Below, piece by piece: positions 23,685 to 31,397 of a DNA stretch of 64,000 nucleotides. The notes beneath the pieces are model-generated. The model saw only the letters and a list, made by a program, of their open reading frames with translations, searched no databases and was not told where the DNA came from. Within the stretch, counting starts at the first letter, position 1. The number at the start of each line of letters is the position of its first letter. Origin of the DNA: Streptomyces sp. CB02058 (GTDB lineage Bacteria > Actinomycetota > Actinomycetes > Streptomycetales > Streptomycetaceae); assembly GCF_001905505.1 (NCBI RefSeq), contig NZ_LIPG01000005.1, forward strand, positions 599,621 to 663,620, read 5' to 3'. A program made the translations under genes and the position numbers.

Positions 23685-25229
23685 CTAGCTCGTCAGGCCG
23701 TGCGCGTGGCCCTCGCGCAGGGTGCCCTCGGTGCGGGGCTCGTCGGACGCGGCGGCCGGGGCCGGGCGGGTCAGGGAGCTCAGGTCGTAGGCGTAGGTGC
23801 CCACGGCGTTGGCGATCACATCGATGTTGGTGTCGAAGTGCGCCATGTCCACGTTGTCCAGGTCGTCGCAGGCCGCGTGGTAGCAGGGGTCGTAGGCGAC
23901 ACCCGCCGTGCCGCCGTACGTCTTCGCCTCGGCGGCCGTCTTGATGCCCTCGGCGCCCGTGTCCGTACCGCCCGACGGGATGCCGACCTCGATGAACGGC
24001 CCGTAGTCGGAGCGCCCGGTGAAGTCGGCGCCGGAGTGCGGCTGGGACCTGCTGTCCAGGAACGCGTTGATGTCGTTCTCCAGCTGCGCGGAGCCCTCGG
24101 GGCCCGGTCCCTCGCCGACACCGTCGGAGTTGTCGCCGTCGAAGACGAACTGCACCCCGTTCGGGGAGGCGATCATGTCGAAGTTGAGGTAGAGCGCGAT
24201 GTTCTCGCGCTGCGCCTCGGAGAGCTTCGTGACGTACGCCTCCGAGCCCAGCAGCCCGTTCTCCTCCGCCGACCACCAGGCGAAGCGGACCTTGTTGGCG
24301 GGGGTGCGGTGGGACTTGGCCAGTTCCAGGGCGACTTCGAGGAGCCCGGCCGAGCCGGACGCGTTGTCGTTGATGCCGGGGCCGTCGGTGACCGAGTCGA
24401 GGTGCGCGCCGAGCATGACCGTCTTCGACGCGTTCCCGCCGCGGGTCTCGGCGACGACGTTGCGGGTGGTGCGCTCCTCCTGGAGCTCGCGGATCTCGAA
24501 GGAGACCTTCACCTCGCCCCCGGCCAGGTCCGCGACGAGCTTCTTCCCCTCGTCCTGGGTGAGACCGCCGGTGGGGATCTTCCCGGCGTCCGCGCCGCCC
24601 AGCGTCCCGGAGAGGACTCCTTCGGTGTTGTTGTAGATCACCGCGCCCACGGCTCCCGCCGCCCCCGCCGCCGCCTGCTTCTCGGCGAACGAGCAGCCGC
24701 CCCGCTTGATCAGGGCGATCCTGCCGGTGAAGTCGGCGGCCGCGTAGTCCGCCGCCTCGCAGCCGGTGGTGTCGTCCGTGGGGACGGCGGTGAGGGCCGC
24801 CGTGATGCCGCCCTCCGGGGTGGACGGGGTGTACGTCATCGCCCTGATGTCGACGTCGCGCGGCGTGGGGGAGACCACGGCGAGCTTCTCGGCGAGCGTC
24901 TCGGTGTAGACGAATGCGAACGACTGGTAGGCGACGCGGTAGCCGGCCTTCTTCAGCAGCTGGTGGACATAGGCGGCGGAGGCGTCGTGCCCGAGTGAGC
25001 CGGCCGCGCGGTGGCCCTCCGCCGAGTCGGCTATCGCCTGGAACCGCTCCAGGTGGCGGTAGGCGTCCTTCGCGGAGGAGCGTTCGACCAGCTTCCGCGA
25101 GAGCTTGGCGGCGTCCTTGGCCGGGTCGTGCGACGCGTGCCCCTGGTGGGGGGACGCGCCGAGGAGGAGCGGTGCGGCCAGGGCGGTGGCGGCCACAACA
25201 GCCATGGCTCTGCGACGAGTTGCGTGCAC
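23685..25229 (-). CDS. Secreted M28-family zinc aminopeptidase with PA domain
   Basis: A 514-residue exported metallopeptidase. Signal peptide: RRR, then a hydrophobic core AMAVVAATALAAPLLLGASP. The PA insert lies at ~130-235 (GRIALIKRGGCSFAEKQAAA). The M28 catalytic domain has all ligands: His276 and Asp278 (GAHLDSV), bridging Asp288 (INDNASG), Glu322/Glu323 (AEENGLLG), Asp351 (NFDMIASP) and His451 (DPCYHAACDD). This is the Streptomyces griseus aminopeptidase type, releasing N-terminal hydrophobic residues from peptides outside the cell. GTG 25229 has GAAGGA 5 nt upstream. Monocistronic, with an independent promoter. Confidence 0.95.
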   Translation of the reverse strand: MHATRRRAMAVVAATALAAPLLLGASPHQGHASHDPAKDAAKLSRKLVERSSAKDAYRHLERFQAIADSAEGHRAAGSLGHDASAAYVHQLLKKAGYRVAYQSFAFVYTETLAEKLAVVSPTPRDVDIRAMTYTPSTPEGGITAALTAVPTDDTTGCEAADYAAADFTGRIALIKRGGCSFAEKQAAAGAAGAVGAVIYNNTEGVLSGTLGGADAGKIPTGGLTQDEGKKLVADLAGGEVKVSFEIRELQEERTTRNVVAETRGGNASKTVMLGAHLDSVTDGPGINDNASGSAGLLEVALELAKSHRTPANKVRFAWWSAEENGLLGSEAYVTKLSEAQRENIALYLNFDMIASPNGVQFVFDGDNSDGVGEGPGPEGSAQLENDINAFLDSRSQPHSGADFTGRSDYGPFIEVGIPSGGTDTGAEGIKTAAEAKTYGGTAGVAYDPCYHAACDDLDNVDMAHFDTNIDVIANAVGTYAYDLSSLTRPAPAAASDEPRTEGTLREGHAHGLTS

Positions 25230-25402
25230 AGGAGTCCTTCCGGTGTGAACGGATGTGGGGGAAAGCTAGCGATCCGGCTGCCGTCTGTGAACAGTGCGAG
25301 GCGTTTCCCGATCAGGTTCCTGGCCCGTTCCCGATCAGATGCCTGCTGTCCGCCGCTCGGGTGCCCGGCTGCCGCCCTTCGGGTTCCGGAGCGGCCACCC
25401 GG

Positions 25403-26038
25403 TCATGTGGATCTGGCTGCCGCCCTGGCGGCGGCCTTCGCCTGCTGCTTGTACGCCCGTACCTCGGAGAGTGACTCCGGTCCGGTGATGTCGGCCACCG
25501 ACCGGTGCGAGCCCTCCTCCCCGTACGCCCCGGCGGCCTCCCGCCAGCCCGTCGGCCGTACGTCGAACTGCTTGCCCAGCAGGGCCAGGAAGATCTGCGC
25601 CTTCTGCGTGCCGAACCCGGGCAGAGCGTTGAGCCGTTTCAGCAGCTCGGCGCCGGTGGCGGCGTCCGCCCAGACCGCTTCGGCCCGCCCGTCGTACTCG
25701 GCCACCAGGTACTGGCACAGCTGCTGGACCCGCTTGGCCATGGAGCCCGGATAGCGGTGCAGGGCGGGTTTCCCGGTGAACAGTTCGGTGAACGCCTCCG
25801 GGTCGTACTCGGCGATCCTGTGGGCGTCCAGGTCGTCCGACCCCATGCGCTGCGCCAGCGTGAGCGGGCCGGTGAACGCCCACTCCATCGGCACCTGCTG
25901 GTCCAGCAGCATGCCGACGAGGGCGGCCAGCGGACTGCGGCCGAGCAGTTCGTCCGCCTCGGGCTGCTGGGCGATCCTCACGGTGCGGGCCTTGCCGTCG
26001 TCGCTCTTGGTCATGTCTTCGATGATCGCGAGAGTCAT
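25403..26038 (-). CDS. HhH-GPD base-excision DNA repair protein
   Basis: A 211-residue helix-hairpin-helix glycosylase-like protein. LAALVGMLLDQQVPMEWAF opens the glycosylase fold. LNALPGFGTQKAQIFLALLG is the helix-hairpin-helix (L-P-G-x-G pattern) that grips DNA. The catalytic Lys/Asp of classic HhH-GPD enzymes cannot be confirmed by eye. ATG 26038 gives MTLAIIED; ATG 26014 (MTKSDDGKA) is an alternative, and neither has a strong ribosome-binding site. It is preceded by a decayed sigma gene. Confidence 0.82.
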   Translation of the reverse strand: MTLAIIEDMTKSDDGKARTVRIAQQPEADELLGRSPLAALVGMLLDQQVPMEWAFTGPLTLAQRMGSDDLDAHRIAEYDPEAFTELFTGKPALHRYPGSMAKRVQQLCQYLVAEYDGRAEAVWADAATGAELLKRLNALPGFGTQKAQIFLALLGKQFDVRPTGWREAAGAYGEEGSHRSVADITGPESLSEVRAYKQQAKAAARAAARST

Positions 26039-26186
26039 GGGGATCGGCGACTCGTGTTCCCCGGGTGACCGGGACGACCCACAGGGACCGGAGCCCGGGG
26101 GCGGCGGCCCGTCCCACCGGTTCCGGGGACCCCGGGTCCGCGACTCCTCCCACCGGAACGAGAACCGGGAGTCCGGCGTCCGGGTG

Positions 26187-26517
26187 TCAGGCCCCGCCGT
26201 CGTCGGGCGCCGGCAGCAGCCTGGCCGCACGCATCCGCAGGTGGTGCGCCTCGGGCGGGCTGAGCGCGGCCCGCGGGCCGCCTCGTGCTCGTCGGCCCTC
26301 TCCAGCAGATGGGCCCGCACGGCGCCCGGCCTGTGGTGGCCCGCGAGCCGGTCCTCCAGGGCCTCCACGGCCGCCAGACCGGCCCGGGGCCCCGCACCAT
26401 GGCGAGGGCCACGGCTCTGCTCAGCTCCGCCATCGGCGCGGGGGCGCGGTGCACGAGGAGGTCGTACAGGGCGAGGTGGCGCGGCAGGTCCTCGATTCGG
26501 GTCTCACCACGGTTCAC
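26187..26517 (-). pseudogene. Decayed ECF sigma factor gene (C-terminal DUF6596-type fragment)
   Basis: Reading from GTG 26517 gives LPRHLALYDLLVHRAP, then AELSRAVALAMVRGPGP. A one-base slip then restores GLAAVEALEDRLAGHHRPGA and VRAHLLERADEHEAARG, and a second slip restores LSPPEAHHLRMRAARLL up to TGA at 26187. This matches the repeat-rich C-terminal domain of long ECF sigma factors that pair with YCII proteins (ALYDLL, LNRAVAVA, RAHLLERLGR). Sigma regions 2 and 4 are absent: only ~45 bp separate it from the YCII gene. It has therefore lost its N-terminal part and carries two apparent single-base deletions. Confidence 0.75.
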
Positions 26518-26561
26518 CTGTCGCCTCTCGTCCGGCTCCCTCAGGCGGCGGGGTCCGCGGG

Positions 26562-26972
26562 TCAGCAGCCGGCGCCGTCCATGATCGGCCGGATCACCAC
26601 CGGGTAGACGGGCGCACCCTCGGGCTGCGGACACAGCGCGATGCGTGCGGCGATCTCGGTGACCCTCTCCAGACTCTCGCAGTCGAGCACCCAGTACCCG
26701 GCGAGTTGCTCCTTCGTCTCGCCGTACGGTCCGTCCGTGACCACCGGGCGGCCGTCGTCGCCGGGCAGCACAGAGCGGGTCCTTGCGGGCTCGGCCAGTC
26801 CGTTGCCTTCCACGATCTCGCCGGACTCCGCCAGATCGTTGTTGACCTCTTCCATGAAGGCGAACATCGCCTTCATGTCCTTCTCGCTCCACGCCGGGCT
26901 CTCCGCCGACGGCTTGCCCGCCATGGCTTCGTAGTCGGCCTGAGAGCCCTGAATCATGACCAGGTACTTCAT
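26562..26972 (-). CDS. YCII/DGPF-domain protein
   Basis: A 136-residue YCII-related protein. The N-terminal MKYLVMIQGSQADYEAM and the signature VVTDGPYGETKEQLAGYWVLDC (D-G-P-[FY]) define the family, usually encoded just before a long ECF sigma factor with which it is co-expressed. AGGAG precedes ATG 26972. Its partner sigma gene downstream is broken, so this is probably an orphan. Biochemical role unknown. Confidence 0.88.
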   Translation of the reverse strand: MKYLVMIQGSQADYEAMAGKPSAESPAWSEKDMKAMFAFMEEVNNDLAESGEIVEGNGLAEPARTRSVLPGDDGRPVVTDGPYGETKEQLAGYWVLDCESLERVTEIAARIALCPQPEGAPVYPVVIRPIMDGAGC

Positions 26973-27154
26973 GGTGTCGCTCCTCCGTCTCCTGCCGCCG
27001 CCCCGTGCGGGCGGCTTTCACAGGGGACGTCGGGGCCGGCGGCCCGTTCTCGACACCACGCGGGAAATTTCTCGGAATCACTCCGCCGCGCAGGCGGAAG
27101 CACGCCCCCCGTAGAGTTCGGCTGCGTCGTCCCACCAACCCCGAGGTACCGTCC

Positions 27155-28543
27155 GTGTCCCCCGCAGCACCCCAGTCCGCCGTCCCGGCGACCCCGTCCG
27201 CAGTGAGCGTCGTGGGGATCGGTGCCGACGGCTGGACCGGGCTTTCCGGGGCGGCGCGCGCGGTGCTCCTGGACGCCGAGGTGCTGATCGGCGGTGAGCG
27301 CCAGCTCGGGCTGCTCCCGCCGGAGTGCGCCGGCCGGCGCGTGTCCTGGCCGTCACCCCTGCGGCCGGCCGTGCGCGGTCTCCTCGCCGAGCACGGGGGG
27401 CGCAGGACCGCCGTGCTGGCCAGCGGAGACCCCATGTTCTACGGCATCGGACGGGCGCTCACCGAGGAGCTGGGCGCGGGGATGCTCCGCATCCTGCCGC
27501 ACCCGTCCTCGGTGTCGTACGCCTGCGCCCGGCTCGGCTGGCCGGTGGAGGACACGGAGACGGTCACGCTCGTCGGCCGGCCGGCGGCCCGGCTGGCCGC
27601 CGCGCTGCACGAAGGGCGCCGGCTGCTGGTCCTTTCCGCGGACGCGTTCACGCCCGCCGCCGTGGCCGCCCTGCTGCGGGAACACGGCTTCGGACCCAGC
27701 CGGATGCGGGTGCTCGAACAGCTCGGCGGCACCGCCGAGGACTGCTCGGAGGGCACGGCGGACACCTGGGAGCATCCGCCGGGCGACCCCCTCAACGTCA
27801 TCGCGGTCGACTGCCGGAGCACCCCGGAGGCCCTGCGCCTGGGAGCCGTGCCCGGGCTGCCCGACGAGGCGTACGAGCACGACGGGCAGCTCACCAAGCG
27901 CCATGTACGGGCGGCGACGCTCGGCGTTCTCGCGCCCGCTCCGGGTGAGTTGCTGTGGGACATCGGCGGGGGTTCCGGATCGATCGCGGCGGAGTGGATG
28001 CGGACCCATCCGTCCTGCCGTGCGGTCACCGTGGAGCGCGACCCGGTGCGGGCGCTGCGCATCACCCGCAACGCCGACCGGCTCGGCGTCCCCGGACTGC
28101 GTGTGGTCACCGGCCGGGCGCCGGACGCGCTGTCCGGACTGCCCGTGCCCGACGCCGTGTTCATCGGCGGCGGGCTCACGGCGCCCGGTCTGCTCGAAGC
28201 CTGCTGGGACGCGCTTCCGGCAGGCGGCAGGCTGGTCGCCAACACGGTCACGCTGGAGTCGGAGGCGCTGCTCGCCGAGTGGTACCGGCGGCTCGGCGGC
28301 GACCTGGTCCGACTCGCGGTCGCCCACGCGGTGCCGGTCGGGGGATTCACGGGCTGGCGCCAGGCGATGCCCGTCACGCAGTGGTCCGTACGGAAACCCG
28401 CCCCGGAGCCGCCGGCTGCCGCGCCCGCTTCCGTGCCGCCCGACGCCTCGCAGGTTTCCGTGCCGCCGGTCCCGCAGGCTTCCGTACCGCCCGACGCCTC
28501 ATCGGCTTCCGAACCCTCGCACGCTCCAGGAGACGACAGATGA
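27155..28543 (+). CDS. cobL: Precorrin-6Y C5,15-methyltransferase (decarboxylating) CobL
   Basis: A 462-residue bifunctional SAM-dependent enzyme of corrin-ring synthesis. The N-terminal CbiE-type half (VVGIGADGWTGL; SGDPMFYGIGRAL; HPSSVSYACARLGWP) is followed by the CbiT-type half (LLWDIGGGSGSIAAEWMRTH; TVERDP; FIGGGLTAPGLL). Together they methylate C5 and C15 and remove the acetate carboxyl. The C-terminal ~40 residues are a Pro/Ser/Ala tail made of imperfect SVPPDAS repeats outside the enzyme fold. GTG 27155 is chosen as the closest start to the conserved VVGIG with GAGG upstream. It overlaps cobM by 4 bp (ATGA). Confidence 0.93.
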   Translation: MSPAAPQSAVPATPSAVSVVGIGADGWTGLSGAARAVLLDAEVLIGGERQLGLLPPECAGRRVSWPSPLRPAVRGLLAEHGGRRTAVLASGDPMFYGIGRALTEELGAGMLRILPHPSSVSYACARLGWPVEDTETVTLVGRPAARLAAALHEGRRLLVLSADAFTPAAVAALLREHGFGPSRMRVLEQLGGTAEDCSEGTADTWEHPPGDPLNVIAVDCRSTPEALRLGAVPGLPDEAYEHDGQLTKRHVRAATLGVLAPAPGELLWDIGGGSGSIAAEWMRTHPSCRAVTVERDPVRALRITRNADRLGVPGLRVVTGRAPDALSGLPVPDAVFIGGGLTAPGLLEACWDALPAGGRLVANTVTLESEALLAEWYRRLGGDLVRLAVAHAVPVGGFTGWRQAMPVTQWSVRKPAPEPPAAAPASVPPDASQVSVPPVPQASVPPDASSASEPSHAPGDDR

Positions 28544-29289
28544 CCGTGTACTTCATCGGCGCGGGCCCCGGTGCCGCCGACCTGATCACGGTGCGCGGTG
28601 CCCGCGTCCTCGCCGCCAGCCCGGTCTGCCTGTACGCGGGCAGCCTGGTGCCGCGCGAACTGCTCGCCGAATGCCCGCCGGAGGCCCGGCTGGTGGACAC
28701 GGCCCAGCTCGACATCGACCAGATCACCGCCGAGCTGGTGCGCGCCCACGAGGAGGGACATGACGTCGCCCGGCTGCACTCCGGCGACCCGTCGGTCTTC
28801 AGCGCGGTGAACGAGCAGATGCGGCGGCTCGACGAGGCGGGCGTGCCGTACGAAGTGGTGCCCGGCGTACCCGCGTTCGCCGCCGCAGCGGCGGCGCTCA
28901 AGCGGGAGCTGACCGTGCCCACGGTCGGCCAGACCGTGATCCTCACCCGCATCGCCCAGCGGGCCACGGCGATGCCCGAGGGCGAGGACCTGGCCACGCT
29001 CGGCCGCAGCGGCGCGCTGATCGTGCTGCACCTCGCGGCGCGGTACGTGGACCGGGTGGTCGAGGAGCTGCTGCCGCACTACGGCGCGGACTGCCCCGCT
29101 GCCGTGGTGGCGATGGCCTCGCGCCCCGACGAGATCGTCCTGCGCGGAACCCTGGACGACATCGCGGAGCAGGTGAAGTCGGCAGGGGTGATCCGGACAG
29201 CGGTGATCATGGTCGGCCGGACGCTGGGCGCGGAGCAGTTCCGCGACAGCCACCTGTACTCCCCGGCCCGGGACCGCCACAGCTGCTGA
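28540..29289 (+). CDS. cobM: Precorrin-4 C11-methyltransferase CobM
   Basis: A 249-residue SAM-dependent tetrapyrrole methylase. The N-terminal VYFIGAGPGAADLITVRG, the SAM loop RLHSGDPSVFSAVNEQM, VVPGVPAFAAAAAALKREL and the late ILTRIAQRA block are typical of CobM/CbiF. It transfers the C11 methyl group. ATG 28540 overlaps the cobL stop and is preceded by AGGAG; the two are translationally coupled. It converges with cbiD 55 bp away. Confidence 0.95.
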   Translation: MTVYFIGAGPGAADLITVRGARVLAASPVCLYAGSLVPRELLAECPPEARLVDTAQLDIDQITAELVRAHEEGHDVARLHSGDPSVFSAVNEQMRRLDEAGVPYEVVPGVPAFAAAAAALKRELTVPTVGQTVILTRIAQRATAMPEGEDLATLGRSGALIVLHLAARYVDRVVEELLPHYGADCPAAVVAMASRPDEIVLRGTLDDIAEQVKSAGVIRTAVIMVGRTLGAEQFRDSHLYSPARDRHSC

Positions 29290-29344
29290 CGGGGCGGGCG
29301 GCCTGAGTCTGCCTCGGTGCCTCGGTGCCCAGGGCCTCAGCGGG

Positions 29345-30463
29345 TCAGCGCACCTCGCTGCGCCCCACGACCGTCCCCGCCCGGTCGATGCAGATCACGT
29401 CCACCGCCACCGGTGAGCCCCGCAGCACCGACAGCGCCTGGTCCCGTGCAGCAACGGCCACCAGGTCGCCCAGCGGCACACCGGCCGCCCTGCACAACTG
29501 CAGTGCCGCCAGACCGGTGTTTGCGGCCTCGATCTCCGCGGCCAGTGCCTCACTCGCGCCGCCCTGGAGCGCCAGCTTCGCCAGGAACGGCTTGTCGACC
29601 TGGGAGCGGCCCGAGTGCAGGTCCAGATGCCCGGCGGCGAGCTTGGACAGCTTGGCGAAACCGCCGCAGATGGTCAGCCGCTCCACCGGATGCCGGCGTA
29701 CGTACTTCAGCACCGCGCCCGCGAAGTCGCCCATGTCGAGCAGTGCGATCTCCGGCAGACCGTACTCGGCCACCACCGTCTTCTCCGAGGTCGATCCCGT
29801 GCACCCCGCGACATGCCGGTGACCGGCGGCCCGGGCCACGTCCACGCCCCGGCGGATCGAGTCGATCCAGGCCGAGCAGGAGTACGGCACCACGATGCCC
29901 GTCGTACCCAGGATCGAGATCCCGCCGAGGATGCCCAGGCGAATGTTCCACGTGAAACGTGCGATCTCCTCGCCGTCGTCCACCGAGACCGTGATCTCGA
30001 CGTCGCCCGTGCCGCCGTGCTCCTCCGCCACCCGGGCGACATGTTCACGCATCATCTGGCGGGGGACGGGGTTGATCGCGGGCTCCCCGACCTCCAGCGG
30101 CAGACCGGGCAGGGTCACCGTCCCCACTCCCGGACCGGCCCGGAACACCACCCCGGACCCGGCGGGCAGCAGCCGTACGGTGGACCGCACCAGTGCGCCG
30201 TGCGTGACATCGGGGTCGTCTCCCGCGTCCTTGACCACCCCCGCCGTGGCCTGCCCGTCGGCGAGCTCCTCCACCGCGAGAGCGAAGGCGGGGGTCTGGC
30301 CCCGGGGCAGGGTGATGGTCACCGGATCGGGAAACTCGCCGGTCAGCAGGGCCGTGTACGCGGCCGTGGTCGCCGCCGTCGCACAGGCACCGGTCGTCCA
30401 TCCCGGACGCAGACCGGTGTGCTTGAGTTGGGCGGTGCGCCCGCCCTGCGCCTCACTGCTCAT
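29345..30463 (-). CDS. cbiD: Cobalt-precorrin-5B C1-methyltransferase CbiD
   Basis: A 372-residue CbiD-family protein, which installs the C1 methyl in the route where CobF is absent. Visible blocks: LRPGWTTGACATAATTAAY near the N-terminus, INPVPRQMM, LGILGGISILGTTGIVVPYS, and LTICGGFAKLSKLAAGH. ATG 30463 lies only 14 bp from the start of the divergent cobK, so any promoter must lie within the opposite coding sequence. Its presence beside cobG and cobN makes a hybrid pathway. A near-consensus parS sequence lies inside the gene. Confidence 0.93.
   Translation of the reverse strand: MSSEAQGGRTAQLKHTGLRPGWTTGACATAATTAAYTALLTGEFPDPVTITLPRGQTPAFALAVEELADGQATAGVVKDAGDDPDVTHGALVRSTVRLLPAGSGVVFRAGPGVGTVTLPGLPLEVGEPAINPVPRQMMREHVARVAEEHGGTGDVEITVSVDDGEEIARFTWNIRLGILGGISILGTTGIVVPYSCSAWIDSIRRGVDVARAAGHRHVAGCTGSTSEKTVVAEYGLPEIALLDMGDFAGAVLKYVRRHPVERLTICGGFAKLSKLAAGHLDLHSGRSQVDKPFLAKLALQGGASEALAAEIEAANTGLAALQLCRAAGVPLGDLVAVAARDQALSVLRGSPVAVDVICIDRAGTVVGRSEVR
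29944..29959. other. Candidate ParB-binding site (parS-like)
   Basis: TGTTCCACGTGAAACG differs from the Streptomyces parS consensus (14-bp core GTTTCACGTGAAAC) at one core position, and at the outermost base. It lies in cbiD coding sequence. If this region is near oriC, as its S. coelicolor counterpart is, a functional parS here is expected. Confidence 0.55.
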
Positions 30464-30477
30464 GGATGGACCGATCG

Positions 30478-31224
30478 ATGCCCTTGCACATACTCGTCCT
30501 CGGCGGCACGACGGAGGCCCGTCGGCTCGCCGAGTCCCTGGTGGCCATGGACGGGATCAAGGTCACCAGCTCACTCGCGGGCCGTGTCGCCCAGCCGAAG
30601 CTCCCGCCGGGCGAGGTACGTGTCGGCGGCTTCGGCGGTGCCGAAGGCATGGCCGAGTGGCTCCGCGCACACCATGTGGATGCGGTCATCGACGCCACCC
30701 ATCCCTTCGCCGGAACGATCAGTTTCAACGCGGCCTCGGCTGCCGCCGCTGTCCATGTTCCCCTGCTGGCTCTGCGGCGGCCCGGCTGGGTGCCCGTCGA
30801 GGGTGACCGGTGGCATGTCGCCGAGTCTCTCGCGGGGGCGGCGGAACTGCTGCCGGAGCTGGGCCGACGCGTCTTCCTCACCACCGGCCGGATGGGGCTG
30901 GCGGCGTTCGCCCCGCTGGACTCGCTCTGGTTCCTGATGCGCTCGGTGGACGCCCCCGAGGCCCCGTGTCCGGCGCGGATGGAGGTCCTGCTCGACCGGG
31001 GGCCGTTCTCCCTGGAGGGCGAGCGCGAGCTGATACGGCGGCATCGCGTCGATGTCCTCGTCACGAAGGACAGCGGTGGTGACGCGACGGCTCCCAAGCT
31101 CACCGCGGCCCGCGAGGCGGGCATTCCGGTGGTCGTGGTCCGGCGCCCACCCGTCCCGCCGGGTGTGCGGGTGGCGGGGACGCCGGAGGAGGCGATCACC
31201 CTGCTGGGCGCCCTCCTCCCGTGA
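30478..31224 (+). CDS. cobK: Precorrin-6A reductase CobK/CbiJ
   Basis: A 248-residue NADPH-dependent reductase of the corrin ring. HILVLGGTTEARRLAESLV is the N-terminal dinucleotide-binding motif. DAVIDATHPFAGTISFNA is the strongest family signature, and VLVTKDSGGDATAPKLTAAR the conserved C-terminal block. ATG 30478 is chosen because GGATGGA lies 7 nt upstream; ATG 30466 would add four residues. It is divergent from cbiD with almost no intergenic space. The stop codon lies inside a 20-bp tandem duplication. Confidence 0.93.
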   Translation: MPLHILVLGGTTEARRLAESLVAMDGIKVTSSLAGRVAQPKLPPGEVRVGGFGGAEGMAEWLRAHHVDAVIDATHPFAGTISFNAASAAAAVHVPLLALRRPGWVPVEGDRWHVAESLAGAAELLPELGRRVFLTTGRMGLAAFAPLDSLWFLMRSVDAPEAPCPARMEVLLDRGPFSLEGERELIRRHRVDVLVTKDSGGDATAPKLTAAREAGIPVVVVRRPPVPPGVRVAGTPEEAITLLGALLP

Positions 31225-31251
31225 CGTGGTGCCTCCTCCTGTGACGTGGTG
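31212..31251. repeat. 20-bp tandem duplication across the cobK stop codon
   Basis: CCTCCTCCCGTGACGTGGTG (31212-31231) is repeated at 31232-31251 with one substitution. The first copy contains the cobK TGA. Confidence 0.8.
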
Positions 31252-31397
31252 CCGAGGCCCTCGGGCCCGGCCCGTCGCCGAGCTCAGGCTTTTCCGGGGC
31301 CGTTCCTGACCGGTTGTCAGTGGTCGTGATTAACGTGGATCACCTACCCACCCACCGGCGTCGCGCATGGAGCGTGATACCAGGTCAGGAGCCGTTC

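Noticed and set aside
23491..23688. 65-codon plus-strand frame starting MKTSRASVTF
   Set aside because: Gly/Arg/Pro-rich after the first 15 residues, no ribosome-binding site, and converges into the aminopeptidase end.
26973..27154. B12 riboswitch before cobL
   Set aside because: No aptamer core like that upstream of cobN could be found in this interval, nor between cbiD and cobK.
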